Of a DNA stretch of 64,000 bases, positions 10,139 through 18,905 are shown in pieces. The position numbers and the translations under genes were made by a program. The stretch is from Ruminococcus sp. (GTDB lineage: Bacteria; Bacillota; Clostridia; Oscillospirales; Ruminococcaceae), in the NCBI GenBank assembly GCA_017534835.1, contig JAFXVT010000055.1, positions 1-64,000 of the forward strand, given 5' to 3'. The notes under the pieces are model-generated. The model was not told where the DNA came from. It made no database searches and saw only the letters and a list, made by a program, of their open reading frames with translations. The number at the start of each line of letters is the position of its first letter. Within the stretch, counting starts at the first letter, position 1.

Positions 10139-11458
10139 TTGAAATCAGCAGATAAATACGTTTTTTTACTCGAAAAGCTTGAAAGATCAGGCTTTGAGGC
10201 GTATATTGTCGGCGGCTGCGTAAGAGACAGGCTCCTCGGCAGACGGGTGAACGACTATGACATAACGACAAATGCTCTCCCCGAGCAGATAATGTCTGTT
10301 TTCAGCGAGCTGACCGTGATACCGACCGGTCTGAAGCACGGCACGGTCACCGTCCTCTATCAGCATATTCCGTTTGAGATAACAACATTCCGCGTGGACG
10401 GCTGCTACAGCGACTCGCGCCGCCCGGATTCAGTACAGTTCACGGCTTCTCTCACCGAGGACCTCGCACGCCGCGACCTCACCGTGAATGCTATGGCAAT
10501 GGACAGAAGCGGTACTCTCTATGACCCATTCGGCGGCAGAGATGACCTTGAAAACAAGGTGATCCGCTGTGTCGGAGAGCCGGAAAAACGTTTCTCCGAG
10601 GACGCACTGAGGATACTCCGCACCGTGAGATTCGCTTCAGTGCTCGGATTCACGACAGAGGACGCTACTGCAAGGGCGGCTCACGAAATGCGCGGACTTC
10701 TTGACAATATCTCGCGCGAACGCTGCCGTGAGGAGATATGCAGGATGATAATGGGTGAAAGCTTCGCGGAGGCTGCTCTGCGGCACAGAGACATCATCGC
10801 GCAGGTAGTGCCGGAATTCCGCCCATGCTTCGACTTTGAGCAGCACAATCCCTACCACAAATATGACGTATTCGAGCACATCGTCCGTGCAGTCGCGGCT
10901 GCTCCGTATGACCAGACGATACGCACAGCAATGCTCTTCCACGACATCTGCAAACCTCAGATGTTCACCGTTGACAGCGACGGTATCGGACACTTCAAGG
11001 GGCACGCTGAGGTGAGTGCAGACGCTGCACACAGAATAATGCGGCGGCTTCGCTGGGACAGCGCCTCTATCCGCGATGTTCAGGCGATCATCGCCAACCA
11101 CAGCATAAAGATAAAGAACAGGACCGACGTCCGAAGGCTCGTCGCAAAGCTCGGCGAGGAGAGCTTCTTCCGGCTGATGGAAGCAAAAAAAGCCGATAAT
11201 CTTGCTAAAAATGAGTTCGTTTTCGCCGAGAATGAATGGTTCGATGAGTGTATCGCATACGCCCGTGAGCTAATTGAAAAGGGCGAGTGCCTCACTCTCC
11301 GGCAGCTCGCTGTGAACGGCAGCGATATTTCCGCTCTCGGAGCCGAAGGGAGCCGTATCAGTGACTGCCTGAACGAGCTCCTCAGCCGCGTCATCGACGG
11401 CGAGCTGCCCAACGAGCGCGACCGCCTTCTCGCACACGCAAGGGAGGTGCTGATATGA
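10139..11458 (+). CDS. cca: CCA tRNA nucleotidyltransferase with HD domain
   Basis: Adds or repairs the 3' CCA end of tRNAs in the cytoplasm. From the TTG start at 10139 it is 439 residues. The nucleotidyltransferase head shows GGCVRDRLLGRRVNDYD (substrate-binding GG and the catalytic DYD), then RRDLTVNAMAMD and the neck EDALRILRTVRFAS. A later HD-type segment reads FHDICKPQMF. I choose TTG because it follows an AAGGCGGTGA ribosome site and lies after the promoter -10 at 10103; the longer open frame back to 9848 is upstream of the promoter. The last codons overlap pflA (ATGA). Confidence 0.93.
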   Translation: MKSADKYVFLLEKLERSGFEAYIVGGCVRDRLLGRRVNDYDITTNALPEQIMSVFSELTVIPTGLKHGTVTVLYQHIPFEITTFRVDGCYSDSRRPDSVQFTASLTEDLARRDLTVNAMAMDRSGTLYDPFGGRDDLENKVIRCVGEPEKRFSEDALRILRTVRFASVLGFTTEDATARAAHEMRGLLDNISRERCREEICRMIMGESFAEAALRHRDIIAQVVPEFRPCFDFEQHNPYHKYDVFEHIVRAVAAAPYDQTIRTAMLFHDICKPQMFTVDSDGIGHFKGHAEVSADAAHRIMRRLRWDSASIRDVQAIIANHSIKIKNRTDVRRLVAKLGEESFFRLMEAKKADNLAKNEFVFAENEWFDECIAYARELIEKGECLTLRQLAVNGSDISALGAEGSRISDCLNELLSRVIDGELPNERDRLLAHAREVLI

Positions 11459-12216
11459 CCGGCCGCATACATTCGACCGAAAGCTTCGGGACCGTTGACG
11501 GTCCCGGTATCCGCTATGTCGTGTTCTTTCAGGGCTGTCCGCTCAGGTGCAGATACTGCCACAATCCCGATACGTGGGACTTCACCGGCGGCAGAGAGGT
11601 CACTGCCGAAGAGCTTATGCGCGAATACGATTCGTACAAGGAATTCCTCAGATCAGGCGGTATCACCGCAACAGGCGGAGAACCGCTCGCACAGCCGGAA
11701 TTTCTCGCAGAGCTGTTCAGCCTTGCAAAGGAAAAGGGCGTACACACCTGCCTTGACACGTCTGCCGGTGTATATTTGCCCGGAAACAGCGATAAAATAG
11801 ATAATGCACTGAAATACACCGACCTCGTTATGCTCGACATCAAACACATCGACAACGAACAGCACAAGCAGCTCACCGGGATAGGGAATACCAATATCCT
11901 GCGGTTTGCGGAGCATATCCGCGACCTCGGCATTCCGGTGTGGATACGTCACGTCGTTGTTCCCGGGATAACCGACAGCCACGACGAGCTGTTCCGCCTC
12001 GGAGAGTACCTTTCAACTCTCAGCAACCTGAAAGCGCTCGATGTTCTGCCGTATCACGATATGGCAAAGCCGAAGTATGAGCGCCTCGGGATAGAATATC
12101 CCCTGCCGGATACTCCCCCGCTCTCGAAAGAGGGAGCTATCGCCGCCCGGGAGATCATCATTTCCGGCATAAAGTCGGGGCTTCGCAGGCGTAAACACGG
12201 ACAGTCGCCACATTAG
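11455..12216 (+). CDS. pflA: Pyruvate formate-lyase-activating enzyme (radical SAM)
   Basis: Radical SAM activase that puts the glycyl radical on pyruvate formate-lyase, allowing anaerobic cleavage of pyruvate to formate and acetyl-CoA. The 253 residues carry the cluster motif CPLRCRYC with Cys28, Cys32 and Cys35 (CX3CX2C), preceded by the typical GTVDGPGIR. The GITATGGEP stretch is the SAM-binding GGE motif. The start overlaps the end of cca, with a GGGAGGTG ribosome site. No pfl gene lies in this window. A related glycyl-radical activase cannot be fully excluded, but length and motifs fit PflA. Confidence 0.92.
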   Translation: MTGRIHSTESFGTVDGPGIRYVVFFQGCPLRCRYCHNPDTWDFTGGREVTAEELMREYDSYKEFLRSGGITATGGEPLAQPEFLAELFSLAKEKGVHTCLDTSAGVYLPGNSDKIDNALKYTDLVMLDIKHIDNEQHKQLTGIGNTNILRFAEHIRDLGIPVWIRHVVVPGITDSHDELFRLGEYLSTLSNLKALDVLPYHDMAKPKYERLGIEYPLPDTPPLSKEGAIAAREIIISGIKSGLRRRKHGQSPH

Positions 12217-12227
12217 CAATAATTAAC

Positions 12228-12256
12228 TTGACATAACAGATAAAATAGTATAAAAT
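12228..12256 (+). promoter_or_regulatory. Promoter of ldh
   Basis: Perfect -35 TTGACA (12228-12233), 17-bp spacer and -10 TAAAAT (12251-12256). The ldh start is 32 bases downstream with an AAAGGAGAGG ribosome site. Confidence 0.85.
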
Positions 12257-12287
12257 TAAATCAATATACAGTAAAGGAGAGGTTGAT

Positions 12288-13241
12288 ATGAACAACGACA
12301 GAAGAAAAGTTGTCCTCATCGGCACAGGTATGGTCGGGATGAGCTTCGCATACGCGCTCGTTAATCAGGGCGGTATCTGCAACGAGCTCGTCCTCGTCGA
12401 CGTGAACAAGGACAAGGCTATGGGCGAAGCTATGGACCTCAACCACGGTCTCGCATTCGCCAAATCAAATATGAAGATATATGCCGGCGACTACCACGAC
12501 TGCAAGGACGCGGATATTATCGTCATCGCTGCCGGAGTCGCCCAGAAGGAGGGCGAGACACGTCTCGACCTGCTCCAGCGCAACACCGAGGTGTTCCGCT
12601 CGATAATCACACCCGTTGTCAAGTCCGGATTCGACGGCATTTTTCTCGTTGCCACCAATCCCGTCGATATTATGACGAGAGTGACCTATGAGCTCTCACG
12701 CTTCGGCGCTTCGCGGGTTATCGGTACCGGCACATCGCTCGATACCGCAAGACTGCGCTACCTGCTCGGCGACTATTTCACGGTCGATCCCAAGAATATC
12801 CATGCCTATGTTATCGGCGAGCACGGCGACAGCGAATTCGTTCCGCTCTCACAGGTGATGCTCGCGACCAAGCAGGTATCGGAGATACTCGCAGACGACA
12901 GGAACGACTACAACACTGAGGATATGGAGCGTATCGAGGAACAGGTACGCACCGCCGCATACAAGATAATCGAAGCTAAGCGCGCCACCTACTACGGTAT
13001 CGGAATGGCTATAACAAGGATCGTCAAGGCTATCCTCGGCGACGAGAACAGCGTTCTCACGGTTTCCGCAAAGCTCCGCGGCGAATACGACAGCAAGGGC
13101 GTTTTCATCGGCGTTCCGTGCATTATCGGCAGGAACGGCGTAAAGGAGGTCCTCGAGCTCTCCCTCACTGAGGAGGAAAAGGAAAAGTTCCGCAGCTCTG
13201 CCGCGATACTTGATGAGAGCTTTGAAGGTCTCAAGCTTTGA
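12288..13241 (+). CDS. ldh: L-lactate dehydrogenase
   Basis: Reduces pyruvate to L-lactate with NADH, a fermentative redox sink. The 317 residues match the family. The NAD-binding loop GTGMVG is at 12-17. Gln86 in GVAQKEGETR occupies the position that separates lactate (Gln) from malate (Arg) dehydrogenases. Arg92, the NPVD segment at 124-127, Asp152/Arg155 in LDTARLR and catalytic His179 in IGEHGDSEF are present. It has its own promoter. No clear terminator separates it from the lipoprotein gene 36 bases downstream, so read-through is possible. Confidence 0.96.
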   Translation: MNNDRRKVVLIGTGMVGMSFAYALVNQGGICNELVLVDVNKDKAMGEAMDLNHGLAFAKSNMKIYAGDYHDCKDADIIVIAAGVAQKEGETRLDLLQRNTEVFRSIITPVVKSGFDGIFLVATNPVDIMTRVTYELSRFGASRVIGTGTSLDTARLRYLLGDYFTVDPKNIHAYVIGEHGDSEFVPLSQVMLATKQVSEILADDRNDYNTEDMERIEEQVRTAAYKIIEAKRATYYGIGMAITRIVKAILGDENSVLTVSAKLRGEYDSKGVFIGVPCIIGRNGVKEVLELSLTEEEKEKFRSSAAILDESFEGLKL

Positions 13242-13277
13242 TATTATCACAGTAAGGGTTATTATAGGAGAAGAACA

Positions 13278-14363
13278 ATGAATTTTACAAAGACACTTGC
13301 CATAGCTTCCGCTTCACTTCTGCTGCTCACCGGCTGCTCTGCTCCGGGGAAGGAGCATATCGAGGCTCCGGTCGAGCCCGTTGTCAACGATGTGCCCGAG
13401 CTCACCATAACCGGTGCCGCAATGGCGGCAAATCCGTGGTATCAGGAAATGTGCGACCAGATACTCCAGTTCAGGTCAAGCTGCATCGTGACCACACGCA
13501 TCTCCAACAACGACGTGAAGGACGCTCTTGCCCACCTTCCCAGCGACCACCCGGAGATATTCTGGCTCGGAAAGAGATATTCCGCAGTCACGGTCACTGA
13601 GGGCTCGAAGGTCAGCCTCGGGTTCCTCGACGGTCTCGAAGAGGAGGATATACCCGAAATGGCTGCAAAGCTCGAGGAGAAGGCGAATGAGATAGTTCAG
13701 AACGCCCCGTCCGGAAGCGATTACGACAAGATACTCTACGTCCATGACTACATCACAGATAATACCAAATATGACCACAAAGGTGCAAACAGCGACAAGC
13801 CTGGTCTGTGGCACACCTCATACGGCTGTCTCGTTGACGGCTCGGCTGTCTGCGAGGGTTACGCAGAAGCATTCACGCTCATTATGAACAAGCTCGGCAT
13901 CGAAAGCGGTATCTGCACCGGCTCGAACCATGCGTGGAACTATGTCAAGGTCGACGGGCAGTATTACTGGCTCGACGCGACATGGGACGATATGGACAGC
14001 TACGGGAACGGCTATCAGGCTGAGCATACATACTTCCTCGTGAACAGCGACCTGCTCCTCCGTTCAAGAGAGCTCAACTGGACACAGGGCTATTTCCCGG
14101 AGTGTACCGCAATGGACGAGAACTATTTCGTTAAGAACGGCTCTTACTTCACTTCATATGACAGAGATGCCGTTATCTCTTACATCGAGAGCTGCTCCGG
14201 CGAGCCGCACTGCGAGTTCATGTTCGCCGACTTCGAGAGCTACAAGGAGGCGCTCTACGACCTCTTCGATGACGGAAAAATATACAAGGCTTCAAATATC
14301 GACCGCGACAGTATGAAGTATTACCGCACGGACAATATGTTCTCGGTGAACATCAACTTCTGA
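13278..14363 (+). CDS. Transglutaminase-like lipoprotein, first of a tandem pair
   Basis: Surface lipoprotein: the signal peptide ends in the lipobox LLTGC (Cys20), so it should be lipid-anchored outside the membrane. The 361 residues contain a transglutaminase-like cysteine peptidase fold with Cys192 (GSAVCEGYAEAF), His218 (SNHAWNYV) and Asp233 (YWLDATWDD). Bacterial members are usually peptidases or cross-linkers of wall or protein substrates; the substrate here is unknown. The next gene, 11 bases on, is a paralogue of the same build. A GGAGAAGAACA ribosome site precedes the ATG. Confidence 0.85.
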   Translation: MNFTKTLAIASASLLLLTGCSAPGKEHIEAPVEPVVNDVPELTITGAAMAANPWYQEMCDQILQFRSSCIVTTRISNNDVKDALAHLPSDHPEIFWLGKRYSAVTVTEGSKVSLGFLDGLEEEDIPEMAAKLEEKANEIVQNAPSGSDYDKILYVHDYITDNTKYDHKGANSDKPGLWHTSYGCLVDGSAVCEGYAEAFTLIMNKLGIESGICTGSNHAWNYVKVDGQYYWLDATWDDMDSYGNGYQAEHTYFLVNSDLLLRSRELNWTQGYFPECTAMDENYFVKNGSYFTSYDRDAVISYIESCSGEPHCEFMFADFESYKEALYDLFDDGKIYKASNIDRDSMKYYRTDNMFSVNINF

Positions 14364-14374
14364 TATGACCAGCT

Positions 14375-15451
14375 ATGAAAAGACTATTTATAACTCTTCT
14401 TTCAGCCGCATTTCTGACCTCTCAGCTCGGCGGCTGCGGATTCCCGACACACCGGAACAGCTCAGCCGTAAAGGAAGAGGCTGCTGTTGAATACACAGCA
14501 GAGAATGTAGCGGAAACTATGAAAGCTGCGCTGAAGGGATTCGGGAATTCTACGGAATATGATGCCCGTATCAGCCAGTCGGTCATCGACGAAGCCGTGA
14601 AGATAGTCCAGCACGACTGTCCGCAGTATTTCTGGCTGAACGGCTATGCTACGACAACTACGAACAAGTCCACCTCCGTCAGCTTCACCGTCCTCAACGA
14701 TTATACCGAGGACGAGCTGCGGCAGATGTACACGGCTCTCGATGAGGCTGCTGACGATATTATCTCGCAGATACCAGCCGGGAGCGATGATTACCGCACT
14801 GCTCTTTTCGTTCACGACCAGCTCATCCAGAACACGCGGTATGCCTCGGAAAAAACAGGCCTTTCCTACAATGGGCTCTGGGGCTGTGCGTATGGCTGTC
14901 TCGTTGACGGGAGCGCTGTTTGTCAGGGCTACGCGGAGGCGTATCAGCTGATAATGCAGAAGCTCGGGAGCGAATGCGGAGTCTGCTCCGGTATCAGTGA
15001 CCGCGGCAGCCACGCATGGAATTACCTCAAGCTCGACGGCGATTACTACTGGGTCGACGTGACGTGGGACGACCCCGAATCCGAATCGGACGAGGGAAGC
15101 CTCCGCCACAACTACTTTATGATAAACGATGAGATGCTGCTGCGCACAAGGAATATCGGCAGCGAGAACTATTTCGTGCCGAAGTGCACGAGCCTCTACA
15201 GCAACTACTTTGTAAAGAAAAATGCCTATTTCTCCGGATATTCACCCGAAGAAACAGGCAGAGTGCTTGCTGAGAATGCAGACGCAGGCGTCGCGGAGAT
15301 GATGTTCGCTGACAAGGACGCATATAAAACAGCAATGACGAAATTGTTCGACGAACAGGAGATATGGGAGCTTCCCGGCTCTCCCGAGCTCGGCTACCGG
15401 CTGACGTATTACAACGATGACAATATGTATGTCATCACGATAAACTACTGA
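14375..15451 (+). CDS. Transglutaminase-like lipoprotein, second of a tandem pair
   Basis: A 358-residue paralogue of the preceding gene, with lipobox LGGC near residue 21 and the triad Cys183 (GSAVCQGYAEAY), His213 (GSHAWNYL) and Asp228 (WVDVTWDDP). The two proteins share architecture throughout, including the C-terminal YFVK..YFSGY region, but their N-terminal 60 residues differ, so the duplication is not recent. Its last 7 bases overlap the end of the convergent sulfate permease gene, leaving no room for a terminator between them. Confidence 0.85.
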   Translation: MKRLFITLLSAAFLTSQLGGCGFPTHRNSSAVKEEAAVEYTAENVAETMKAALKGFGNSTEYDARISQSVIDEAVKIVQHDCPQYFWLNGYATTTTNKSTSVSFTVLNDYTEDELRQMYTALDEAADDIISQIPAGSDDYRTALFVHDQLIQNTRYASEKTGLSYNGLWGCAYGCLVDGSAVCQGYAEAYQLIMQKLGSECGVCSGISDRGSHAWNYLKLDGDYYWVDVTWDDPESESDEGSLRHNYFMINDEMLLRTRNIGSENYFVPKCTSLYSNYFVKKNAYFSGYSPEETGRVLAENADAGVAEMMFADKDAYKTAMTKLFDEQEIWELPGSPELGYRLTYYNDDNMYVITINY

Positions 15452-17622
15452 GGATCACCGTAAAGCTCGTCTATCAGCTCAGCGTACCCGCTTTCCTCGC
15501 TGCGGAGCTGTTCTGCGGCGGCGCTGCGAAGCTCGATAAGTCGGCTCAGGAGCTCCGGCTTCTCGGCTCTCAGCGTTTTGAGGAAGTGCTCGTCGTGCTG
15601 CTTTATGCGCTCAAGAGCCTCGGGGTCGTGCTTTGCCGCTCGCTTTGCAAGGCGGAGCCTCCTTCGCTCGATAGCCTCTGCAATGCGCGGCTCGGATATG
15701 CCGAGCTTTTCCGAAAGCTCACGGATATGGAGCTGAAGATGCGCGAGGAGCTCCTCACCGTCAAGCTCGCCGACGCCTTTCCACGAGCTGCCAGACTTTA
15801 TTATATCCATCAGCTGCTGCTCAGGCGGTACGGCTTCGCTGCCGATACTTCCGAGCAGCTTTTCTGTATACTTTTCCATTTCCTCCTCGGCTTTGTCGCC
15901 GAAAGCCCACTCGAATTCGAGCCTGTCAGCGTTGCCGTAAGGCAATTCCGCCGCGGTGCTTTCGCCGGATATAAGCGTATACGGCGGACGGAAGCCTGCT
16001 GCTGCGAGCGCAGACGCGACAGTCCGGCGGCAGCGTCCCTCCTCTATCATATGACCGAGCCCGAGGGCGCGCATACGGTCGTTAAGATGACCTATGTGCG
16101 AGGCAAAAAACAGGCTCACTCCCCTGCCGGAAAGTGCTTTTTCAAGCGATATTATGCGGTCAGCGGCAGTTATGTCGATGTTGCATACCGCACCGGAATC
16201 CACGACAACACACGTTGTATCGTCCGTGAGAGCACCTTCGATGTCGGATATGAATATCCTTATGTTAGCAAAGTAAAGATTGCCGGAAAATCGGTATATC
16301 ACGGCATTTTTAAGCGGAACCGAATACGTGTTGCGCTCGAGACTGTGGAAGCCCTCGTGTCCCGGTATCACGCCGAGAAAGGAGCGTTTCGGGTTCGCGG
16401 TGTTTATTATCACGGATACGAATGAGAGTATGACACCGATCAGCACACCGTAGACTGTACCGAAAAGCAGGACTCCGAAAAATGCGGCAAGGAATATCGC
16501 GAGCTCACGCTTGTCCTGCCTGAAAAGGCGCTCTGCAAGCTCAAACTCAACTGCTCCGAGCAGAGCTGATATTACTATCGCTGTGAGCACCGGAACGGGA
16601 AGATACTGTATGAATCCGGTGAAGAAGAGCATTATCACGGTCATCGTGCCTGCTGCCGAGAGCGACATCACCTGTGATGCTCCGCCGTACTGCTCGCCCA
16701 TTGAGCTTCGCGAGACCGAGCCGTTCACGGGACAGCAGCCCGTAAGACACGCCACAAGATTACCCATTCCGTAGACCATTATCTCGTTGTTTTCATCGAG
16801 CCTGTAGCCGTTCTTGTTCGCAAGATTATTTGACGCGAGCAGAGTTTCCGCCATTATGACGATAGCAATGGTAAGACTCACGGGAATAACGTCCGAGAGC
16901 AGGTCATAGTTCATATGCGGAATGTTCCACACAGGCAGACCCGTATTTATCGCCGAGAGCTTAGCAACGCCGTATCTGTCGGCAAATCCGGAATATCCGA
17001 GCGCTGCTCCGCCTGCCATTACGATGACCGACATCGGCAGCTTCGGTACGAGCTTTTTCGACAGTATCAACACGAAAAGCGACGCTCCGCCGAGTATCAG
17101 CGACATATGATCAAAGCTGCTGCGGCAGGTTCTGATGATATGCTGTATCAGCTCTGTTATCTCGCCGCTCCCGCTCGTTCCGCCAAGCACCTTAGGTATC
17201 TGCATAAATATTATAGTTGTGGATATACCGCTGATGAAACCGCCCATTACAGGCGTTGAGATGTAGTTCACGAGCCGCCCCGCCTTCATCAGCCAGAACG
17301 CGAACAGCCACGCCGCCACGAACAGTGTTATCATCGGGACGAGCCGCACCGCTTCGTCCGAGCCGGAAGCTATCCCCTGCTCCGCAAGAAATGCTCCTAC
17401 AAGAGCCGCCGGAGCTGCGTCAACACCGAATATGAACTGCTCAGAGCTCGAAAAGAGCCCGAATATCAGTATCGGGAATATCGAGCCGAAAAGCCCGTAA
17501 ACAGGCGGCAGACCGGCTACCTGTGCATATCCCATCGATATTGGTATTGAAACGAGCGCGATTATTATGCCCGTTATTATGTCGCGCGGAAGTGTTTTTA
17601 CTGAAAAGCCCGATATTTTCAT
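15445..17622 (-). CDS. SulP-family anion permease with STAS domain and C-terminal extension
   Basis: Membrane anion transporter (sulfate, bicarbonate or related ion). Of its 725 residues, about 1-400 form the membrane domain, starting with LPRDIITGIIIALVSIPISM and GYAQVAGLPPVYGL, the SulP signature region. A STAS domain follows (about 425-520). Beyond it, about 150 residues form a charged helical tail (ELSEKLGISEPRIAEAIERR and similar), which is not normal for the family. The ATG has no clear ribosome-binding site, although a GGGAGG occurs 160 bases upstream. The substrate cannot be told from the sequence. Confidence 0.85.
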   Translation of the reverse strand: MKISGFSVKTLPRDIITGIIIALVSIPISMGYAQVAGLPPVYGLFGSIFPILIFGLFSSSEQFIFGVDAAPAALVGAFLAEQGIASGSDEAVRLVPMITLFVAAWLFAFWLMKAGRLVNYISTPVMGGFISGISTTIIFMQIPKVLGGTSGSGEITELIQHIIRTCRSSFDHMSLILGGASLFVLILSKKLVPKLPMSVIVMAGGAALGYSGFADRYGVAKLSAINTGLPVWNIPHMNYDLLSDVIPVSLTIAIVIMAETLLASNNLANKNGYRLDENNEIMVYGMGNLVACLTGCCPVNGSVSRSSMGEQYGGASQVMSLSAAGTMTVIMLFFTGFIQYLPVPVLTAIVISALLGAVEFELAERLFRQDKRELAIFLAAFFGVLLFGTVYGVLIGVILSFVSVIINTANPKRSFLGVIPGHEGFHSLERNTYSVPLKNAVIYRFSGNLYFANIRIFISDIEGALTDDTTCVVVDSGAVCNIDITAADRIISLEKALSGRGVSLFFASHIGHLNDRMRALGLGHMIEEGRCRRTVASALAAAGFRPPYTLISGESTAAELPYGNADRLEFEWAFGDKAEEEMEKYTEKLLGSIGSEAVPPEQQLMDIIKSGSSWKGVGELDGEELLAHLQLHIRELSEKLGISEPRIAEAIERRRLRLAKRAAKHDPEALERIKQHDEHFLKTLRAEKPELLSRLIELRSAAAEQLRSEESGYAELIDELYGDPQ

Positions 17623-17801
17623 ATATTATTGATGTGCCGGTCAGATCCGATACCTGACAAAAATGAGATCTCTCTGCGCTGCAAAAGCTTGGAATACGGA
17701 AGTATCCCTTCACTTTTGTGCCTTGATAAACTCCGTTTTTATCTTCGTCTGAACTTCAGGATCCGCTCGTCACTTCAATACCTCCCTTTTTTCTTTTTTT
17801 C

Positions 17802-17830
17802 ATTATATCATCCAGCGGCAGATGTGTCAA
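17802..17830 (-). promoter_or_regulatory. Promoter of the SulP gene, with long leader
   Basis: Minus-strand TTGACA (17825-17830), 17-bp spacer, TATAAT (17802-17807). The leader to the SulP ATG is about 170 bases and opens with a strong GGGAGG (17781-17786) followed by a five-codon frame GTG...TGA (MTSGS). The 438 bases from 17623 to 18060 otherwise contain only the AraC promoter; no gene is seen. Confidence 0.8.
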
Positions 17831-18024
17831 ATCATTCGGCTGTTCAGCGGAGCCATATCGGAACCGCCGCTGATTGACTTTTCAGGATATTCTTTGTATA
17901 ATTATTATGATCGGGACAGTTTTTCCGTCAGTATCAACGATAACAAGGCTGTAGGCAGTGTATCTCATTCCAAAGCTTACCCGACAAAGTGAGCACAAAA
18001 AGTCGGGCAGACTTCGGCGAAATG

Positions 18025-18033
18025 TGGTATAAT
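18025..18033 (+). promoter_or_regulatory. Extended -10 of the AraC-family regulator operon
   Basis: TGGTATAAT at 18025-18033 is an extended -10 with no good -35 17 bases upstream. It lies about 30 bases before the chosen start codon and rules out the more upstream start at 17989. Confidence 0.65.
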
Positions 18034-18060
18034 GTGATCACAGCGGAAAGCAGTGAAAAA

Positions 18061-18894
18061 ATGCAGGGGTGGATAGAAGAATTTCAGGATTCGATAGAGT
18101 ACATTGAGCAGAACCTTTCCGGAACGCTCGATATTGAGGATATTGCCGCAGAAGCTGCGCTTTCTCCGTTCTATTATCAGCGTATATTCGGGGCTTTGTG
18201 CGGTATGACCGTCGGGGAATATATCCGTGCGCGGCGTATGACGCTGGCTGCACAGGAGCTGGCTTGCTCGGAGCGTAAGGTCATCGACATAGCTTTGAAG
18301 TACGGCTATGATTCTCCCGACAGCTTTTCAAAAGCCTTCCGCAGCTTTCACGGCATAACTCCTGCTCAGGCAAGAGAAGCAGGAGCGAACCTGCGTTCGT
18401 TTGCTCCGCTGCATATCAGGATATCATTGGAGGGCGGAACTATGATGGATTATAAGATAGTGGAAAAGGCACCTTTTACCGCTGTAGGGATAAAAAAGCG
18501 GTTCAGCGCCGAGACGAGCTACAGGGAAGTCCCCGGATTCTGGGACGAGTGGGCGTCCGACAGGAAGGGGCTGAAGGGAACGTTCGGCATATGCACCGAT
18601 ATGGACGGAAAATACCTTGACTACTGGATAGCTGACCTATATCTTCCGTGGGAGGATATACCGGAAGGCTGCTCTGTCTGTCAGATACCCGGCGGATTGT
18701 GGGCGGTGTTCAGATGCGAGGGAGCCCTGCCGGAAAGTATGCAGAGGGTAAACAGACAGATATGGTCGGAATGGCTCCCGGCATTGCAGGGGTATACACT
18801 GGCAGGAGGTCATTTGCTTGAGCTGTATATGCCGCAGGAGGGATCTCCTGCCGGCGCAGTCAGCTATATTTGTATACCGCTTAACAAAGAATAA
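18061..18894 (+). CDS. AraC-family regulator with GyrI-like effector domain
   Basis: Cytoplasmic transcription regulator of 277 residues. The N-terminal 110 residues form the two-helix-turn-helix AraC DNA-binding unit (IEYIEQNLSGTLDIEDIAAE; then KYGYDSPDSFSKAFRSFHGI). The C-terminal 150 residues (from MMDYKIVEKAPFTAVGIKKR) are a GyrI-like ligand-binding domain. This N-to-C order is that of Rob/BltR-like regulators that sense small hydrophobic or cationic molecules. The start is the ATG at 18061, after the -10 box. It begins a three-gene unit with the MutS-like ATPase and the hydrolase. Confidence 0.9.
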   Translation: MQGWIEEFQDSIEYIEQNLSGTLDIEDIAAEAALSPFYYQRIFGALCGMTVGEYIRARRMTLAAQELACSERKVIDIALKYGYDSPDSFSKAFRSFHGITPAQAREAGANLRSFAPLHIRISLEGGTMMDYKIVEKAPFTAVGIKKRFSAETSYREVPGFWDEWASDRKGLKGTFGICTDMDGKYLDYWIADLYLPWEDIPEGCSVCQIPGGLWAVFRCEGALPESMQRVNRQIWSEWLPALQGYTLAGGHLLELYMPQEGSPAGAVSYICIPLNKE

Positions 18895-18905
18895 GAGGTG
18901 AAGGT

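Noticed and set aside
12849..13250. 133-residue minus-strand frame opposite ldh
   Set aside because: It is antisense to a complete, well-conserved lactate dehydrogenase gene.
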